Shown: positions 1 to 7,599 of the stretch, one piece after another
Layout of the letters: the number at the start of each line of letters is the position of its first letter
Numbering within the stretch: position 1 is the stretch's first letter
DNA from: an uncultured Lachnoanaerobaculum sp.
Lineage (GTDB): Bacteria; Bacillota; Clostridia; Lachnospirales; Lachnospiraceae
Assembly: GCF_938015485.1 (NCBI RefSeq)
Contig: NZ_CALLVU010000075.1
Coordinates: 1-16,663, forward strand
Direction: 5' to 3'
DNA: 16,663 nt
Made by a program: the position numbers and the translations under genes
Notes under the pieces: model-generated
Database searches by the model: none
Told to the model about the DNA's origin: nothing
What the model saw: only the letters and a program-made list of their open reading frames with translations

Positions 1-1104
1 AATGCAAATATTTCACTGCTTGATGTGTCGGGTAACAGCTACCTGTATGAAAACCCTTATACATTGCCGCTTGGCTTTATGGTGGATGAAAGATTCAGTG
101 ATGAGTGGAATATAAACTTAGGTAACCCGATAGAGGTGCAAAACGACCTTGCAGCTGTATATGATTTACCTGATATATTTGAACAAGTTGAGACATTTGA
201 TGAATCAAATTCCGTAAACTTTACTACAGATGAAGACGGTGAATACTATGCCTATGTGACCAATCCAAGTATTGACGAGGTGGACTTCAGTTTTGGAGAC
301 GGTGAAAGTAAGAAAACTTTCAAAAATCTGAAAAGACATTATTTAATGGAACTGGGTACATTGGATGCTGAAAAGAACGGACATTTTATAAACAGTGACG
401 ATAAGAATAAGGATGAAAATCTTGATGTCAGAGTCTACAGAGTAAACTATGATTCATTAAAGAAGCTTTATTATATTTTGAACACCAATCCGCTTACTCT
501 CAGTAAGATTTCGGATACAAATCTTGTCGGAAACGTTCATTCGGTGGAAAGTACCACACTGTTTACATCCATTCCTTATGATGAGGGTTGGAATGTTTAT
601 GTAGACGGAAAAAAGGTGGAGAAGATAAAGCTTTTGGATGCCTTTATCGGTCTTAAGCTTGAAAAGGGTCAACATCAGATAGAGTTTAAGTATCAGACTG
701 TCGGTTTTATAGAGGGTGCAATAATAAGCGGAGCTTCAATAGCGATACTTATTTTGATGTACTTATTTATACTCTTTAAAAATAACGGATTTAAGTTCAG
801 AAAAGAAGAACTTGGACTTAGAGAAGACGAAATAGAAGAGATAGATTTGGATGATGACGACGAGTCGGATGAAGATGACGATGATGAAGACGAGTCGGAT
901 GAAGATGACGACGATGACGAAGACATTGACGATGAATCGGATAATGATGACTTTGATTTGGAAAATACCGATAAAAATATAGACGCTAAAGATACATCAA
1001 GAGATCCGAAGATAGTGGATGTTATGATAAATATCTCATCCGCCAATACAAACGATGAAGGTAATAAAGAAACCGACACAGAAAATGACGGCGATGATAA
1101 ATAA
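1..1104 (+). CDS. YfhO-family membrane protein, C-terminal part
   Basis: The reading frame is open from the first base, so the window holds only the last 367 residues. The soluble part carries the family's typical end: a beta-rich region with 'SIPYDEGWNVYVDGKKVEK', then 'GFIEGAIISG' leading into one hydrophobic segment (about nt 703-780) and a basic 'FKNNGFKFRKEE' stretch. YfhO proteins are large polytopic membrane proteins; some Gram-positive members are linked to glycosylation of lipoteichoic acid or wall polymers, but the role here is unknown. After the last membrane segment comes an odd tail: 43 residues (nt 835-963), of which 34 are Asp or Glu, partly built from a DNA tandem repeat, then a polar end. 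The tail should face the cytoplasm if the last segment has the usual orientation. argH starts 18 bases downstream with no terminator between, so co-transcription is likely. Confidence 0.8.
   Translation, partial: NANISLLDVSGNSYLYENPYTLPLGFMVDERFSDEWNINLGNPIEVQNDLAAVYDLPDIFEQVETFDESNSVNFTTDEDGEYYAYVTNPSIDEVDFSFGDGESKKTFKNLKRHYLMELGTLDAEKNGHFINSDDKNKDENLDVRVYRVNYDSLKKLYYILNTNPLTLSKISDTNLVGNVHSVESTTLFTSIPYDEGWNVYVDGKKVEKIKLLDAFIGLKLEKGQHQIEFKYQTVGFIEGAIISGASIAILILMYLFILFKNNGFKFRKEELGLREDEIEEIDLDDDDESDEDDDDEDESDEDDDDDEDIDDESDNDDFDLENTDKNIDAKDTSRDPKIVDVMINISSANTNDEGNKETDTENDGDDK
859..918 (+). repeat. 30-bp tandem repeat coding an acidic tail
   Basis: Two adjacent 30-base units, 859-888 and 889-918, both begin GACGAGTCGGATGAAGATGA and differ at only a few positions near their ends. 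They code for D-E-S-D-E-D-D-D-D-E type blocks in the YfhO-family tail. The unit is a multiple of three, so changes in copy number would lengthen or shorten the tail without breaking the frame. Confidence 0.75.
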
Positions 1105-1122
1105 TAGAGATTTGGAGAAAAT

Positions 1123-2502
1123 ATGAAACTTTGGGGTGGAAGATTTACAAAGGAGACAAATAAACTTGTTGAAAACTTCAACGAGTCACTTTCGTTTGAC
1201 CACAGATTTTATAAGCAGGATATAAGAGGAAGTATTGCACATGTAAAGATGCTTGCAAAACAAAATATACTTACAGATACCGAGAGAGATAAAATCATTG
1301 AGGGACTTAATTCAATAGAAGCGGATATAGACGCGGGAAAACTAAAGTTTGATGACGGCAGTGAGGATATCCATTCATTTGTAGAAGTACATCTTATAGA
1401 GAGAATAGGTGATACAGGTAAGAAGCTTCATACAGGAAGAAGCAGAAACGATCAGGTGGCACTTGATATGAAGCTCTATGTAAGAGATGAGATTGACGAG
1501 CTTAAGGATCTTTTATATGAACTGCTTAGTGAAGTCCTTAATATAATGGAAGAAAATAAGTCTACATATATGCCCGGATTTACACATTTACAAAAGGCGC
1601 AACCGACCACATTGGCACATCATTTCGGTGCATATTTTGAGATGTTTATAAGAGACTATGACAGACTGGTTTCCACAAGAAGGAGAATGAATCTTTCACC
1701 TTTGGGCTCGGGAGCTTTTGCGGGAACGACATATGATCTTGACAGAGATTATGTGGCAAGCCTTTTAGAGTTTGAGAGTGCTACAAGAAACAGTATGGAT
1801 TCCGTAAGTGACAGAGATTATCTTTTGGAGCTGTTATCAGATCTTGCTATAATGTCAATGCATTTAAGTCGACTTTCAGAGGAAATCATCATATGGAATA
1901 CGGATGAGTACAGATTTGTAGAGATGGATGATACCTACTCTACAGGTTCGTCTATAATGCCGCAGAAGAAAAATCCGGATATTGCGGAGCTTATAAGGGG
2001 CAAGAGCGGAAGAGTATACGGAAGCCTTATATCACTTCTTACCACTATGAAGGGATTGCCGCTTGCTTATAATAAGGATATGCAGGAAGACAAGGAGATG
2101 TCATTTGATGCTATAGATACTGTAAAGAGCCTGATAAAGCTTATGAGCGGTATGCTCTCAAGTATGAAATTCAATCATGAGAAAATGGTCAAAAGTGCAA
2201 GAGGCGGCTTTACAAATGCCACCGATGCAGCTGACTATCTGGTTAAGAAAAACGTACCTTTCAGGGATGCACATGAGATAGTAGGCAGACTTGTACTTTA
2301 CGGTATTGAAAATAATAAGGCGCTTGATGACTTTACCTTGGAAGAGTTTAAGAATATCTCAGAGATCTTTGATAATGATATTTATGATGCGATTTCTTTA
2401 AAGACCTGTGTTGAAAAGAGAAATACAAAGGGTGCTCCCGGTCTTAAAGCTATAAATGATGAGATAGAGGCTTCAAGAAAGCTTTTGGAGAGTCTGAAAT
2501 AA
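1123..2502 (+). CDS. argH: Argininosuccinate lyase
   Basis: This cytoplasmic enzyme splits argininosuccinate into arginine and fumarate, the last step of arginine synthesis; it belongs to the fumarase/aspartase superfamily and works as a homotetramer. The 459-residue length is normal. The start 'MKLWGGRF' is typical of the family. Visible motifs are HTGRSRNDQ (103-111), THLQKAQP (154-161, with the general-acid His155) and the superfamily signature GSSIMPQKKNPD (275-286), which holds the flexible loop and catalytic Ser277. The ATG follows TTTGGAGAAAAT, a good ribosome binding site. No argG or other arginine gene is visible nearby, so the gene seems separated from the rest of its pathway. It overlaps the next gene by one base (TAATG). 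Confidence 0.97.
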   Translation: MKLWGGRFTKETNKLVENFNESLSFDHRFYKQDIRGSIAHVKMLAKQNILTDTERDKIIEGLNSIEADIDAGKLKFDDGSEDIHSFVEVHLIERIGDTGKKLHTGRSRNDQVALDMKLYVRDEIDELKDLLYELLSEVLNIMEENKSTYMPGFTHLQKAQPTTLAHHFGAYFEMFIRDYDRLVSTRRRMNLSPLGSGAFAGTTYDLDRDYVASLLEFESATRNSMDSVSDRDYLLELLSDLAIMSMHLSRLSEEIIIWNTDEYRFVEMDDTYSTGSSIMPQKKNPDIAELIRGKSGRVYGSLISLLTTMKGLPLAYNKDMQEDKEMSFDAIDTVKSLIKLMSGMLSSMKFNHEKMVKSARGGFTNATDAADYLVKKNVPFRDAHEIVGRLVLYGIENNKALDDFTLEEFKNISEIFDNDIYDAISLKTCVEKRNTKGAPGLKAINDEIEASRKLLESLK

Positions 2503-2840
2503 TGAAGTTAAAGAAAAATGATATCATTTTGATTATTATTGTACTTATTATAGGTATCGCAGCCGGATTTTATATTTTATTAAATAAAAAGCCCGGCGGA
2601 AAGGCGGTTTTAAAGTACGGCAATAATCTAAGTCTGGATATTGATTTGTCAAAGGACAGGGAAATAGATTTGGAGAGCAACGGCATAAAAATACATTTGG
2701 ATATTAAAAACGGTGCAATTGCATTTGTACACAGTGAATGTCCCGATCATATCTGTGAAAGATTCGGTTATATAAAAAATGTAGGTGAGTCAGCGATTTG
2801 CCTGCCGGCACAGGCATCGGTTACTATTATCAGCGAATAG
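2502..2840 (+). CDS. NusG domain II-containing small membrane protein
   Basis: A 112-residue protein with an N-terminal membrane anchor (about residues 7-28, after 'MKLKKND') and a single small beta domain outside. The C-terminal half, 'CPDHICERFGYI' followed by 'ESAICLP', matches the NusG domain II family (Pfam PF07009) common in Clostridia. It keeps Cys80, His83, Cys85 and Cys100, which could bind a metal or form disulfides. The family is not the transcription factor NusG itself; its job is not established, though members often sit near membrane redox or FMN-binding genes. The start codon overlaps the argH stop codon, which implies translational coupling. Confidence 0.85.
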   Translation: MKLKKNDIILIIIVLIIGIAAGFYILLNKKPGGKAVLKYGNNLSLDIDLSKDREIDLESNGIKIHLDIKNGAIAFVHSECPDHICERFGYIKNVGESAICLPAQASVTIISE

Positions 2841-2848
2841 GAGAGATT

Positions 2849-4036
2849 ATGGTTTCAAAAAAAATGTTGGATCTTGGAAAAATAAGGTCAGGTATAAGAG
2901 ATATATATGAGTATGGAAATAAACTTGCTGAAAAAATAGGAGCTGAGAATGTACTTGATTTCAGCTTAGGAAATCCAAGTACTCCCGCACCGAGAGAAGT
3001 TGGAAATACTATAAAGCATATAGTTAGTGAACTCTCTCCAAAAGAATACAACAGTTATACTTCGGCACCGGGTGATAGGGATACCAGACTTGCTGTTGCA
3101 AGAAATCTGAATACCCGCTTTAATACAGACTATGATGAAAATAATATCTTTTTAACCTGCGGTGCGGCAGCTTCTTTGAATATTATATTTAAAGCTGTTA
3201 TTGAATGTGAAGATGATGAGATAATAGTCAACACTCCGTATTTTCCGGATTATAAGGTGTTTATAGAAGGTCAGGGGGCCAAGTTTGTATTGGTAAAGTG
3301 TAGTGAAGATCTTACACTTAATATAAAGGAGCTTGAAAAAAATATAAATATTAACACAAAAGCTGTTTTGGTTAATTCACCAAACAATCCTTCAGGAGTG
3401 ATTTATCCGAAAGAAAATATAGAAGCTTTGGTAGAACTTTTAAACATAAAACAGAAAGAATATGGTCATCCTATTTTCCTGATAAGTGATGAGCCGTACA
3501 GAGAAGTTGTATTTGTAGAAAAGAGTCCGGAGTTTTTGCCAAATTTATATGATAATACATTAGTGGCGTACTCATGGTCAAAATCACTTTCTCTTCCGGG
3601 AGAGAGAATAGGCTACATTCTAGTACCGGGTAATGCAACAGATTATACAGATATATATGCCGCAATAAGCGGAGCAGCAAGAGTGCTTGGATATGTTTGT
3701 GCTCCTTCATTGTTTCAAAGGGTTATAAAGGAATGTATAGATGTTAAACCCAATATTGAAGTATACCAAAGAAACAGAAATCTTTTATATGCAGCACTGA
3801 CTGAAATGGGATATACATTGCCAAATCCTAAAGGGGCTTTCTATATGTTTATAAAGTCACCGAATAATGACGGGAAAGATTTTTGTGAGAGAGCAAAAAA
3901 ATATCATATGCTTTTGGTTCCGGGCGAAGGATTCGGAATGAAAGAATATGTCAGACTGTCTTTTTGCGTGGATACAGAGAAGATAGAAAAGTCAATAGAT
4001 ATTTTTAAGAAGTTAATGGATGAATATAAACTCTGA
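2849..4036 (+). CDS. PLP-dependent aminotransferase, class I/II
   Basis: A 395-residue fold-type I aminotransferase. It shows NSPNNPSG (176-183) with the cofactor-contacting Asn180, LISDEPYREV (211-220) with Asp214 for the pyridine nitrogen and Tyr217, and SWSKSLSLPGERIGY (242-256), in which Lys245 forms the PLP Schiff base. Near the C-terminus, 'EYVRLSFC' supplies the arginine that binds the substrate carboxylate. The substrate cannot be read from sequence; relatives act on aspartate, alanine or aromatic amino acids. I chose ATG 2849 because AGGAGA lies just before it; an upstream in-frame start at 2798 would overlap the previous gene by 43 bases and adds residues unlike the family. A terminator follows, so this closes the argH cluster. 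Confidence 0.9.
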   Translation: MVSKKMLDLGKIRSGIRDIYEYGNKLAEKIGAENVLDFSLGNPSTPAPREVGNTIKHIVSELSPKEYNSYTSAPGDRDTRLAVARNLNTRFNTDYDENNIFLTCGAAASLNIIFKAVIECEDDEIIVNTPYFPDYKVFIEGQGAKFVLVKCSEDLTLNIKELEKNININTKAVLVNSPNNPSGVIYPKENIEALVELLNIKQKEYGHPIFLISDEPYREVVFVEKSPEFLPNLYDNTLVAYSWSKSLSLPGERIGYILVPGNATDYTDIYAAISGAARVLGYVCAPSLFQRVIKECIDVKPNIEVYQRNRNLLYAALTEMGYTLPNPKGAFYMFIKSPNNDGKDFCERAKKYHMLLVPGEGFGMKEYVRLSFCVDTEKIEKSIDIFKKLMDEYKL

Positions 4037-4092
4037 TATACTTGAAGTGAAAACAACTTAATAAAAGAATATTGACAGATATTTTTATAAGG

Positions 4093-4132
4093 GCTATAGA
4101 ATTGGTGATATTGAACAGTTCTATAGCTTTTT
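4093..4132 (+). terminator. Rho-independent terminator after the aminotransferase
   Basis: GCTATAGAA (4093-4101) pairs perfectly with TTCTATAGC (4119-4127); three more inner pairs (one of them G-U) are possible, and five Ts follow directly. Confidence 0.88.
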
Positions 4133-4153
4133 ATTATGCACTGTTCTGAAATT

Positions 4154-4173
4154 ATACTTTCTTGGTAAAGTAT
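4154..4173. promoter_or_regulatory. Upstream inverted repeat, candidate operator
   Basis: ATACTTT-N6-AAAGTAT. The same outer arms recur in the larger palindrome at 4198-4222, so one regulator could bind on both sides of the -35 box of the redox-operon promoter. Confidence 0.55.
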
Positions 4174-4174
4174 A

Positions 4175-4202
4175 TTGACTATTTTAAATAATGAAGTATA
4201 CT
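4175..4202 (+). promoter_or_regulatory. Promoter of the acyl-CoA dehydrogenase fusion operon
   Basis: TTGACT (4175-4180) and TATACT (4197-4202) are separated by 16 bases. Both are close to the sigma-A consensus. The promoter lies between two copies of an ATACTTT/AAAGTAT repeat, which suggests repression. Confidence 0.65.
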
Positions 4203-4222
4203 TTACTTATAAAGTAAAGTAT
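4198..4222. promoter_or_regulatory. 25-base palindrome over the -10 box, candidate operator
   Basis: ATACTTTACTT and AAGTAAAGTAT are perfect 11-base inverted arms around a 3-base centre. The left arm overlaps the -10 hexamer, the classic place for a repressor. I do not recognise the motif as a known regulator's site. Confidence 0.65.
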
Positions 4223-4256
4223 CACATAAGGTATATGATTGATTGTATAAAAATTA

Positions 4257-4280
4257 CATTATAGTAAATATTCTATAATG
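4257..4280. repeat. AT-rich inverted repeat in the leader
   Basis: CATTATAG and CTATAATG are perfect 8-base arms around 8 bases. The right arm contains TATAAT, but I see no matching -35 box at a normal distance, so I do not call a second promoter. It may be an operator or an RNA hairpin. Confidence 0.4.
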
Positions 4281-4284
4281 ATTT

Positions 4285-4324
4285 GGACTGCTGTGCAGTT
4301 TTATTTTGTCGATGTTTTACATCG
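4285..4324 (+). promoter_or_regulatory. Two leader hairpins before the redox operon
   Basis: ACTGC-TGT-GCAGT (4287-4299, extendable by two G-U pairs) is followed by TTTATTTT and looks like a weak terminator or attenuator. A second hairpin, CGATGT-TTT-ACATCG (4310-4324), lies about 12 bases before the GGAGG ribosome binding site. Regulation of read-through or translation is possible but not shown. Confidence 0.4.
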
Positions 4325-4352
4325 GTGATAACAATATAAGTGGAGGAAATAT

Positions 4353-6263
4353 ATGTCTTATCAAACAACAAAGGAACATGAGTTGCTTAGAGCGAAGGTT
4401 CGTGAGTTTGCGGAGAGAGAAATAAAGCCTGTAGCTTTCAGTCTTGATGTAAAGAGCGAATTTCCGACTCAAATCGTGAAGAACATGGGAAAGCTTGGCA
4501 TTATGGGACTGCCATATGAAAAGAAGTACGGCGGAGCAGGCCTTGATGTTATAAGCTATGCCATAGCTGTAGAAGAGCTTTCAAGAGTTGACGGAGGTGT
4601 AGGTGTTATACTTTCAGCACACACGTCACTTGGTACTTATCCTATAGCGGCTTTCGGTAATGAGGAGCAAAAGAAGAAGTATTTACCGGGGCTTTGCAGC
4701 GGAGAGCTTCTAGGTGCTTTCGGACTTACGGAACCGAATGCCGGATCCGATGCAGGCGGTACAGAAACTACCGCTGAGGATATGGGAGATTATTATCTCT
4801 TAAACGGAAACAAGATATTTATCACAAACGGCGGTGAAGCCGATATTTATGTGATCTTTGCACTTACCACACCAAATATAGGTACAAGAGGTATTTCAGC
4901 TCTTATAGTGGAAAAGGGTATGGAAGGATTTACATTCGGTGATCACTATGACAAGCTCGGAATAAGATCAAGTGCGACCTGTGAACTTAACTTTAACAAT
5001 GTAAAGGTTCCAAAGGAGAACTTACTTGGTAAAGAGGGTCAGGGATTTAAGATTGCTATGGCTACACTTGACGGCGGTAGAATCGGAATTGCAGCTCAGG
5101 CACTTGGCATTGCTCAGGGTGCTTTTGAAGAAGCTGTAGAATACAGTAAGGAAAGAGAACAGTTCGGAAAGCCGATAGCGGCACAACAGGCAATAGCATT
5201 TAAGATTGCGGATATGGCTACAAAGCTTAGATGTGCAAGAATGCTTGTATATTCCGCTGCGGAACTTAAAGAAGCTCATGCTCCGTACGGAATGGAATCA
5301 GCTATGGCAAAGCAGTATGCATCTGATGTGGCACTTGAGATAACTTCAGAAGCACTTCAGATTTTCGGCGGAAACGGATATCTAAAGGGAATGCCTGTAG
5401 AGAGAATGTATCGAGATGCCAGAATTACTCCAATATATGAGGGAACAAATGAAATCCAAAGAGTCGTAATAGCCGCTCATATATTAGGCAAGATATCAAG
5501 AGGTGAAACTGCCGCCGTTAAGAAAACAAAGGGACCTGAGACCGGTGAGAGAAAGAGAATGATCATAGGAGAAGGTTCATTAAAAGAAAAAATTGATGCA
5601 CTTGTTTCAAATCTTAAAAAGGACGGATATGACTTCAGTGTCGGTATTCCTATGGATACACCTATCGTTGCTGCAGAAAGAGTTGTCAGTGCAGGACAGG
5701 GCATAGGCTCAAAAGAGAATATGAAGCTTGTAGAGGATTTGGCCAAGGCTGCAGGTGCCGCAATAGGTTCTTCAAGACCTGTAGCGGAGACTTTAGGGTA
5801 TTTACCGCTTGACAGATATGTAGGTATGTCGGGACAGAAGTTTAAAGGAAATCTTTATATTGCCTGCGGTATTTCAGGTGCATTACAGCATTTAAAGGGT
5901 ATCAAGAATGCTTCTACAATAGTTGCTATAAATAAAGACCCTAATGCAAGAATCTTTAAAAACTGTGATTACGGTATAGTGGGTGATGTAAATGAGGTAT
6001 TGCCTGCACTTACAAAAGCACTTGATACAGGTGAGAAAAAGCCGGCGCCGCCTATGAAGAAAATCAAGAGAGCTGTAGCTAAGAAACATACACCTTCAAG
6101 AAAGCTCTATCTGTGTAACGGTTGCGGTTATGAATATGATGTGCTCCTTGGAGATGAAGAGGGCGATGTAAGACCGGGAACAGAGTTTAAAGACCTTCCG
6201 AAAGAATGGGTATGTCCACACTGTGGTGAAGCTGCAGATAATTTCATAGAGATTGAAGTATAA
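4353..6263 (+). CDS. Acyl-CoA dehydrogenase / ETF-alpha FAD domain / rubredoxin fusion
   Basis: A 636-residue, three-part redox protein. Residues 1-380 are a short-chain acyl-CoA dehydrogenase of the butyryl-CoA type, with GAFGLTEPNAGSDA (121-134), FGGNGYLKGMPVERMYRD (337-354) and the catalytic base Glu363 in YEGTNEIQR. Residues about 430-558 are the FAD-binding C-terminal domain of ETF alpha, including GQGIGSKEN (448-456) and the signature LYIACGISGALQH (501-513). The ETF-alpha N-terminal domain and ETF beta are absent. After a Lys/Pro-rich linker (about 560-585) comes a complete rubredoxin with Cys588, Cys591, Cys621 and Cys624 as iron ligands. Inferred route: acyl-CoA to FAD, to the second FAD, to rubredoxin iron. 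A flavodiiron protein, a usual rubredoxin partner, starts 12 bases later. GGAGGAAATAT precedes the ATG. The domains are certain; the physiological substrate and acceptor are inferred. Confidence 0.93.
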   Translation: MSYQTTKEHELLRAKVREFAEREIKPVAFSLDVKSEFPTQIVKNMGKLGIMGLPYEKKYGGAGLDVISYAIAVEELSRVDGGVGVILSAHTSLGTYPIAAFGNEEQKKKYLPGLCSGELLGAFGLTEPNAGSDAGGTETTAEDMGDYYLLNGNKIFITNGGEADIYVIFALTTPNIGTRGISALIVEKGMEGFTFGDHYDKLGIRSSATCELNFNNVKVPKENLLGKEGQGFKIAMATLDGGRIGIAAQALGIAQGAFEEAVEYSKEREQFGKPIAAQQAIAFKIADMATKLRCARMLVYSAAELKEAHAPYGMESAMAKQYASDVALEITSEALQIFGGNGYLKGMPVERMYRDARITPIYEGTNEIQRVVIAAHILGKISRGETAAVKKTKGPETGERKRMIIGEGSLKEKIDALVSNLKKDGYDFSVGIPMDTPIVAAERVVSAGQGIGSKENMKLVEDLAKAAGAAIGSSRPVAETLGYLPLDRYVGMSGQKFKGNLYIACGISGALQHLKGIKNASTIVAINKDPNARIFKNCDYGIVGDVNEVLPALTKALDTGEKKPAPPMKKIKRAVAKKHTPSRKLYLCNGCGYEYDVLLGDEEGDVRPGTEFKDLPKEWVCPHCGEAADNFIEIEV

Positions 6264-6275
6264 GAGGAGGAGAGT

Positions 6276-7484
6276 ATGTATAATTACCGTAAAGTTACAG
6301 ATGATTTGTATTGGGTCGGTGGAGATGACCACAGATTAAGTCTTTTTGAAAATATTCATCCTATATATCATGGAGTATCTTATAATGCATATCTTCTTAT
6401 GGATGAAAAAACAGTTTTAGTTGATACGGCAGACTGGTCGGTCGGAAGACAGTTTCTTGATAATGTAGAAGGTGTTTTAGGAGGCAGAGGCTTGGATTTC
6501 CTTCTTATAAACCATGTAGAGCCTGACCATGCCGCTTCTATTCCGGAGATTTTACTTCGTTGGCCGAATGTAAAGATTATTACAACAGAAAAGGCCGCCA
6601 TGATACTTCGCCAGTTCGGATTCAATATCAGGCCTGAGCAGGTGGACGAGGTTACAGAAGGTGACAGCAGATGTTTCGGAAAGCATACAATTGCATTTGT
6701 AAAAGCACCAATGGTTCATTGGCCTGAGGCAATGGTAAGCTTTGATACTACAAACGGAGTACTTTTCTCGGCAGATGCATTCGGTTCATTCAGAGCACTT
6801 GACGGAAAGCTCTTTGCTGATGAAGTTGAGTTTGATAAAGAATGGCTTGATGATGCGAGAAGATACTATACAAATATAGTAGGAAAGTACGGTCCGCAGG
6901 TTTTACAGGTATTAAAGAAGGCTTCTACTCTGCCTATTAAGTATATATGTCCGCTTCACGGTCCGGTTTGGAGAAAAGATATACCTTATATCTTGGATAA
7001 ATATATGCACTGGGCAAGTTATGAGCCTGAAGAGAAGGGTATCATGATAGTATATGCTTCTATGTATGGAAATACTGAGGCCGCTGCAGAGGTTTTGGCA
7101 AGAAAGCTTTGTGAAAAAGGCATTACAAAGACAAGACTTTATGATGTTTCAAGTACACATATGAGCTATCTTATCTCGGATTTGTTCAGATACAGCCATT
7201 TGGTTCTTGCATCGGTGACATATAATCTTGGAACATTCCCTCCGATGCACAACTTCCTTATGGATCTTAAGGCTCTAAATCTGCAAAAGAGAACTTGTGC
7301 CATAGTTGAGAACGGCTCATGGGCGCCTAATTCAGGTAATCTTATGAAGGCGGAGCTTGAAGAGATGAAGCATATGGAGATTTTGGATGATGAGGTCAGC
7401 ATAACTTCTTCATACAGAGAGAACAATGAAAGTGATATGGATGCGTTGGTAGACGCCCTTGTTACTTCATTCAATAAAAAGTAA
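6276..7484 (+). CDS. Flavodiiron protein (FprA/ROO type, class A)
   Basis: A 402-residue cytoplasmic enzyme that reduces O2 to water and/or NO to N2O with electrons from rubredoxin. Residues 1-250 are the metallo-beta-lactamase-like diiron domain. The ligands are readable: His80, Glu82 and Asp84 (NHVEPDHA), His148 (MVHWPE), Asp167 (SADAFGSF) and His228 (CPLHGP). Residues 254-400 are a flavodoxin domain with the FMN phosphate loop ASMYGNTE (261-268). It lacks a rubredoxin domain of its own, so it is class A and needs a separate donor; the gene directly upstream, 12 bases away, encodes a protein ending in rubredoxin. GAGGAGGAGAG precedes the ATG. A terminator follows. Whether it prefers O2 or NO cannot be decided from sequence. 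Confidence 0.95.
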   Translation: MYNYRKVTDDLYWVGGDDHRLSLFENIHPIYHGVSYNAYLLMDEKTVLVDTADWSVGRQFLDNVEGVLGGRGLDFLLINHVEPDHAASIPEILLRWPNVKIITTEKAAMILRQFGFNIRPEQVDEVTEGDSRCFGKHTIAFVKAPMVHWPEAMVSFDTTNGVLFSADAFGSFRALDGKLFADEVEFDKEWLDDARRYYTNIVGKYGPQVLQVLKKASTLPIKYICPLHGPVWRKDIPYILDKYMHWASYEPEEKGIMIVYASMYGNTEAAAEVLARKLCEKGITKTRLYDVSSTHMSYLISDLFRYSHLVLASVTYNLGTFPPMHNFLMDLKALNLQKRTCAIVENGSWAPNSGNLMKAELEEMKHMEILDDEVSITSSYRENNESDMDALVDALVTSFNKK

Positions 7485-7504
7485 TTTAGTATTGTAACGG
7501 TTTT

Positions 7505-7532
7505 AGGTCGGGGAATATTCTCCGACCTTTTT
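7505..7532 (+). terminator. Rho-independent terminator of the redox operon
   Basis: AGGTCGG (7505-7511) pairs with CCGACCT (7522-7528), with some further pairing inside the loop, followed by four Ts. Confidence 0.9.
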
Positions 7533-7535
7533 ATA

Positions 7536-7564
7536 TTGACAAAAAGGATTTTTGGTTTAAGAAT
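7536..7564 (+). promoter_or_regulatory. Likely promoter of the DUF4375 gene
   Basis: TTGACA (7536-7541) is a perfect -35 box; AAGAAT (7559-7564, spacing 17) or TAAGAA (spacing 16) is a modest -10 box. It sits between the terminator and a GGAGGAG ribosome binding site. Confidence 0.5.
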
Positions 7565-7599
7565 ATGACCAGGTAATAAAATATTTTTGGAGGAGTAGT

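Larger units (their letters stand above)
4037..4352. other. 316-base regulatory intergenic region
   Basis: No coding sequence was found here. In order it holds the terminator of the aminotransferase unit (4093-4132), an inverted repeat (4154-4173), a sigma-A-type promoter (4175-4202), a larger near-perfect palindrome overlapping the -10 box (4198-4222), an AT-rich inverted repeat (4257-4280) and two small hairpins (4285-4299 and 4310-4324) before the ribosome binding site of the redox operon. The predicted leader is about 145 bases, long for this genome window. Confidence 0.7.

Noticed and set aside
693..1181. 162-residue serine-rich open frame on the minus strand
   Set aside because: It is the complement of the GAT/GAC-rich acidic repeat of the YfhO gene; the poly-Ser follows from that composition and there is no family motif.
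2798..2848. Longer N-terminus for the aminotransferase
   Set aside because: It overlaps the NusG-II gene, has no ribosome binding site, and ATG 2849 has AGGAGA in place with a family-like start.
4257..4280. TATAAT in the inverted repeat as a second promoter of the redox operon
   Set aside because: No acceptable -35 box at 15-19 bases upstream.
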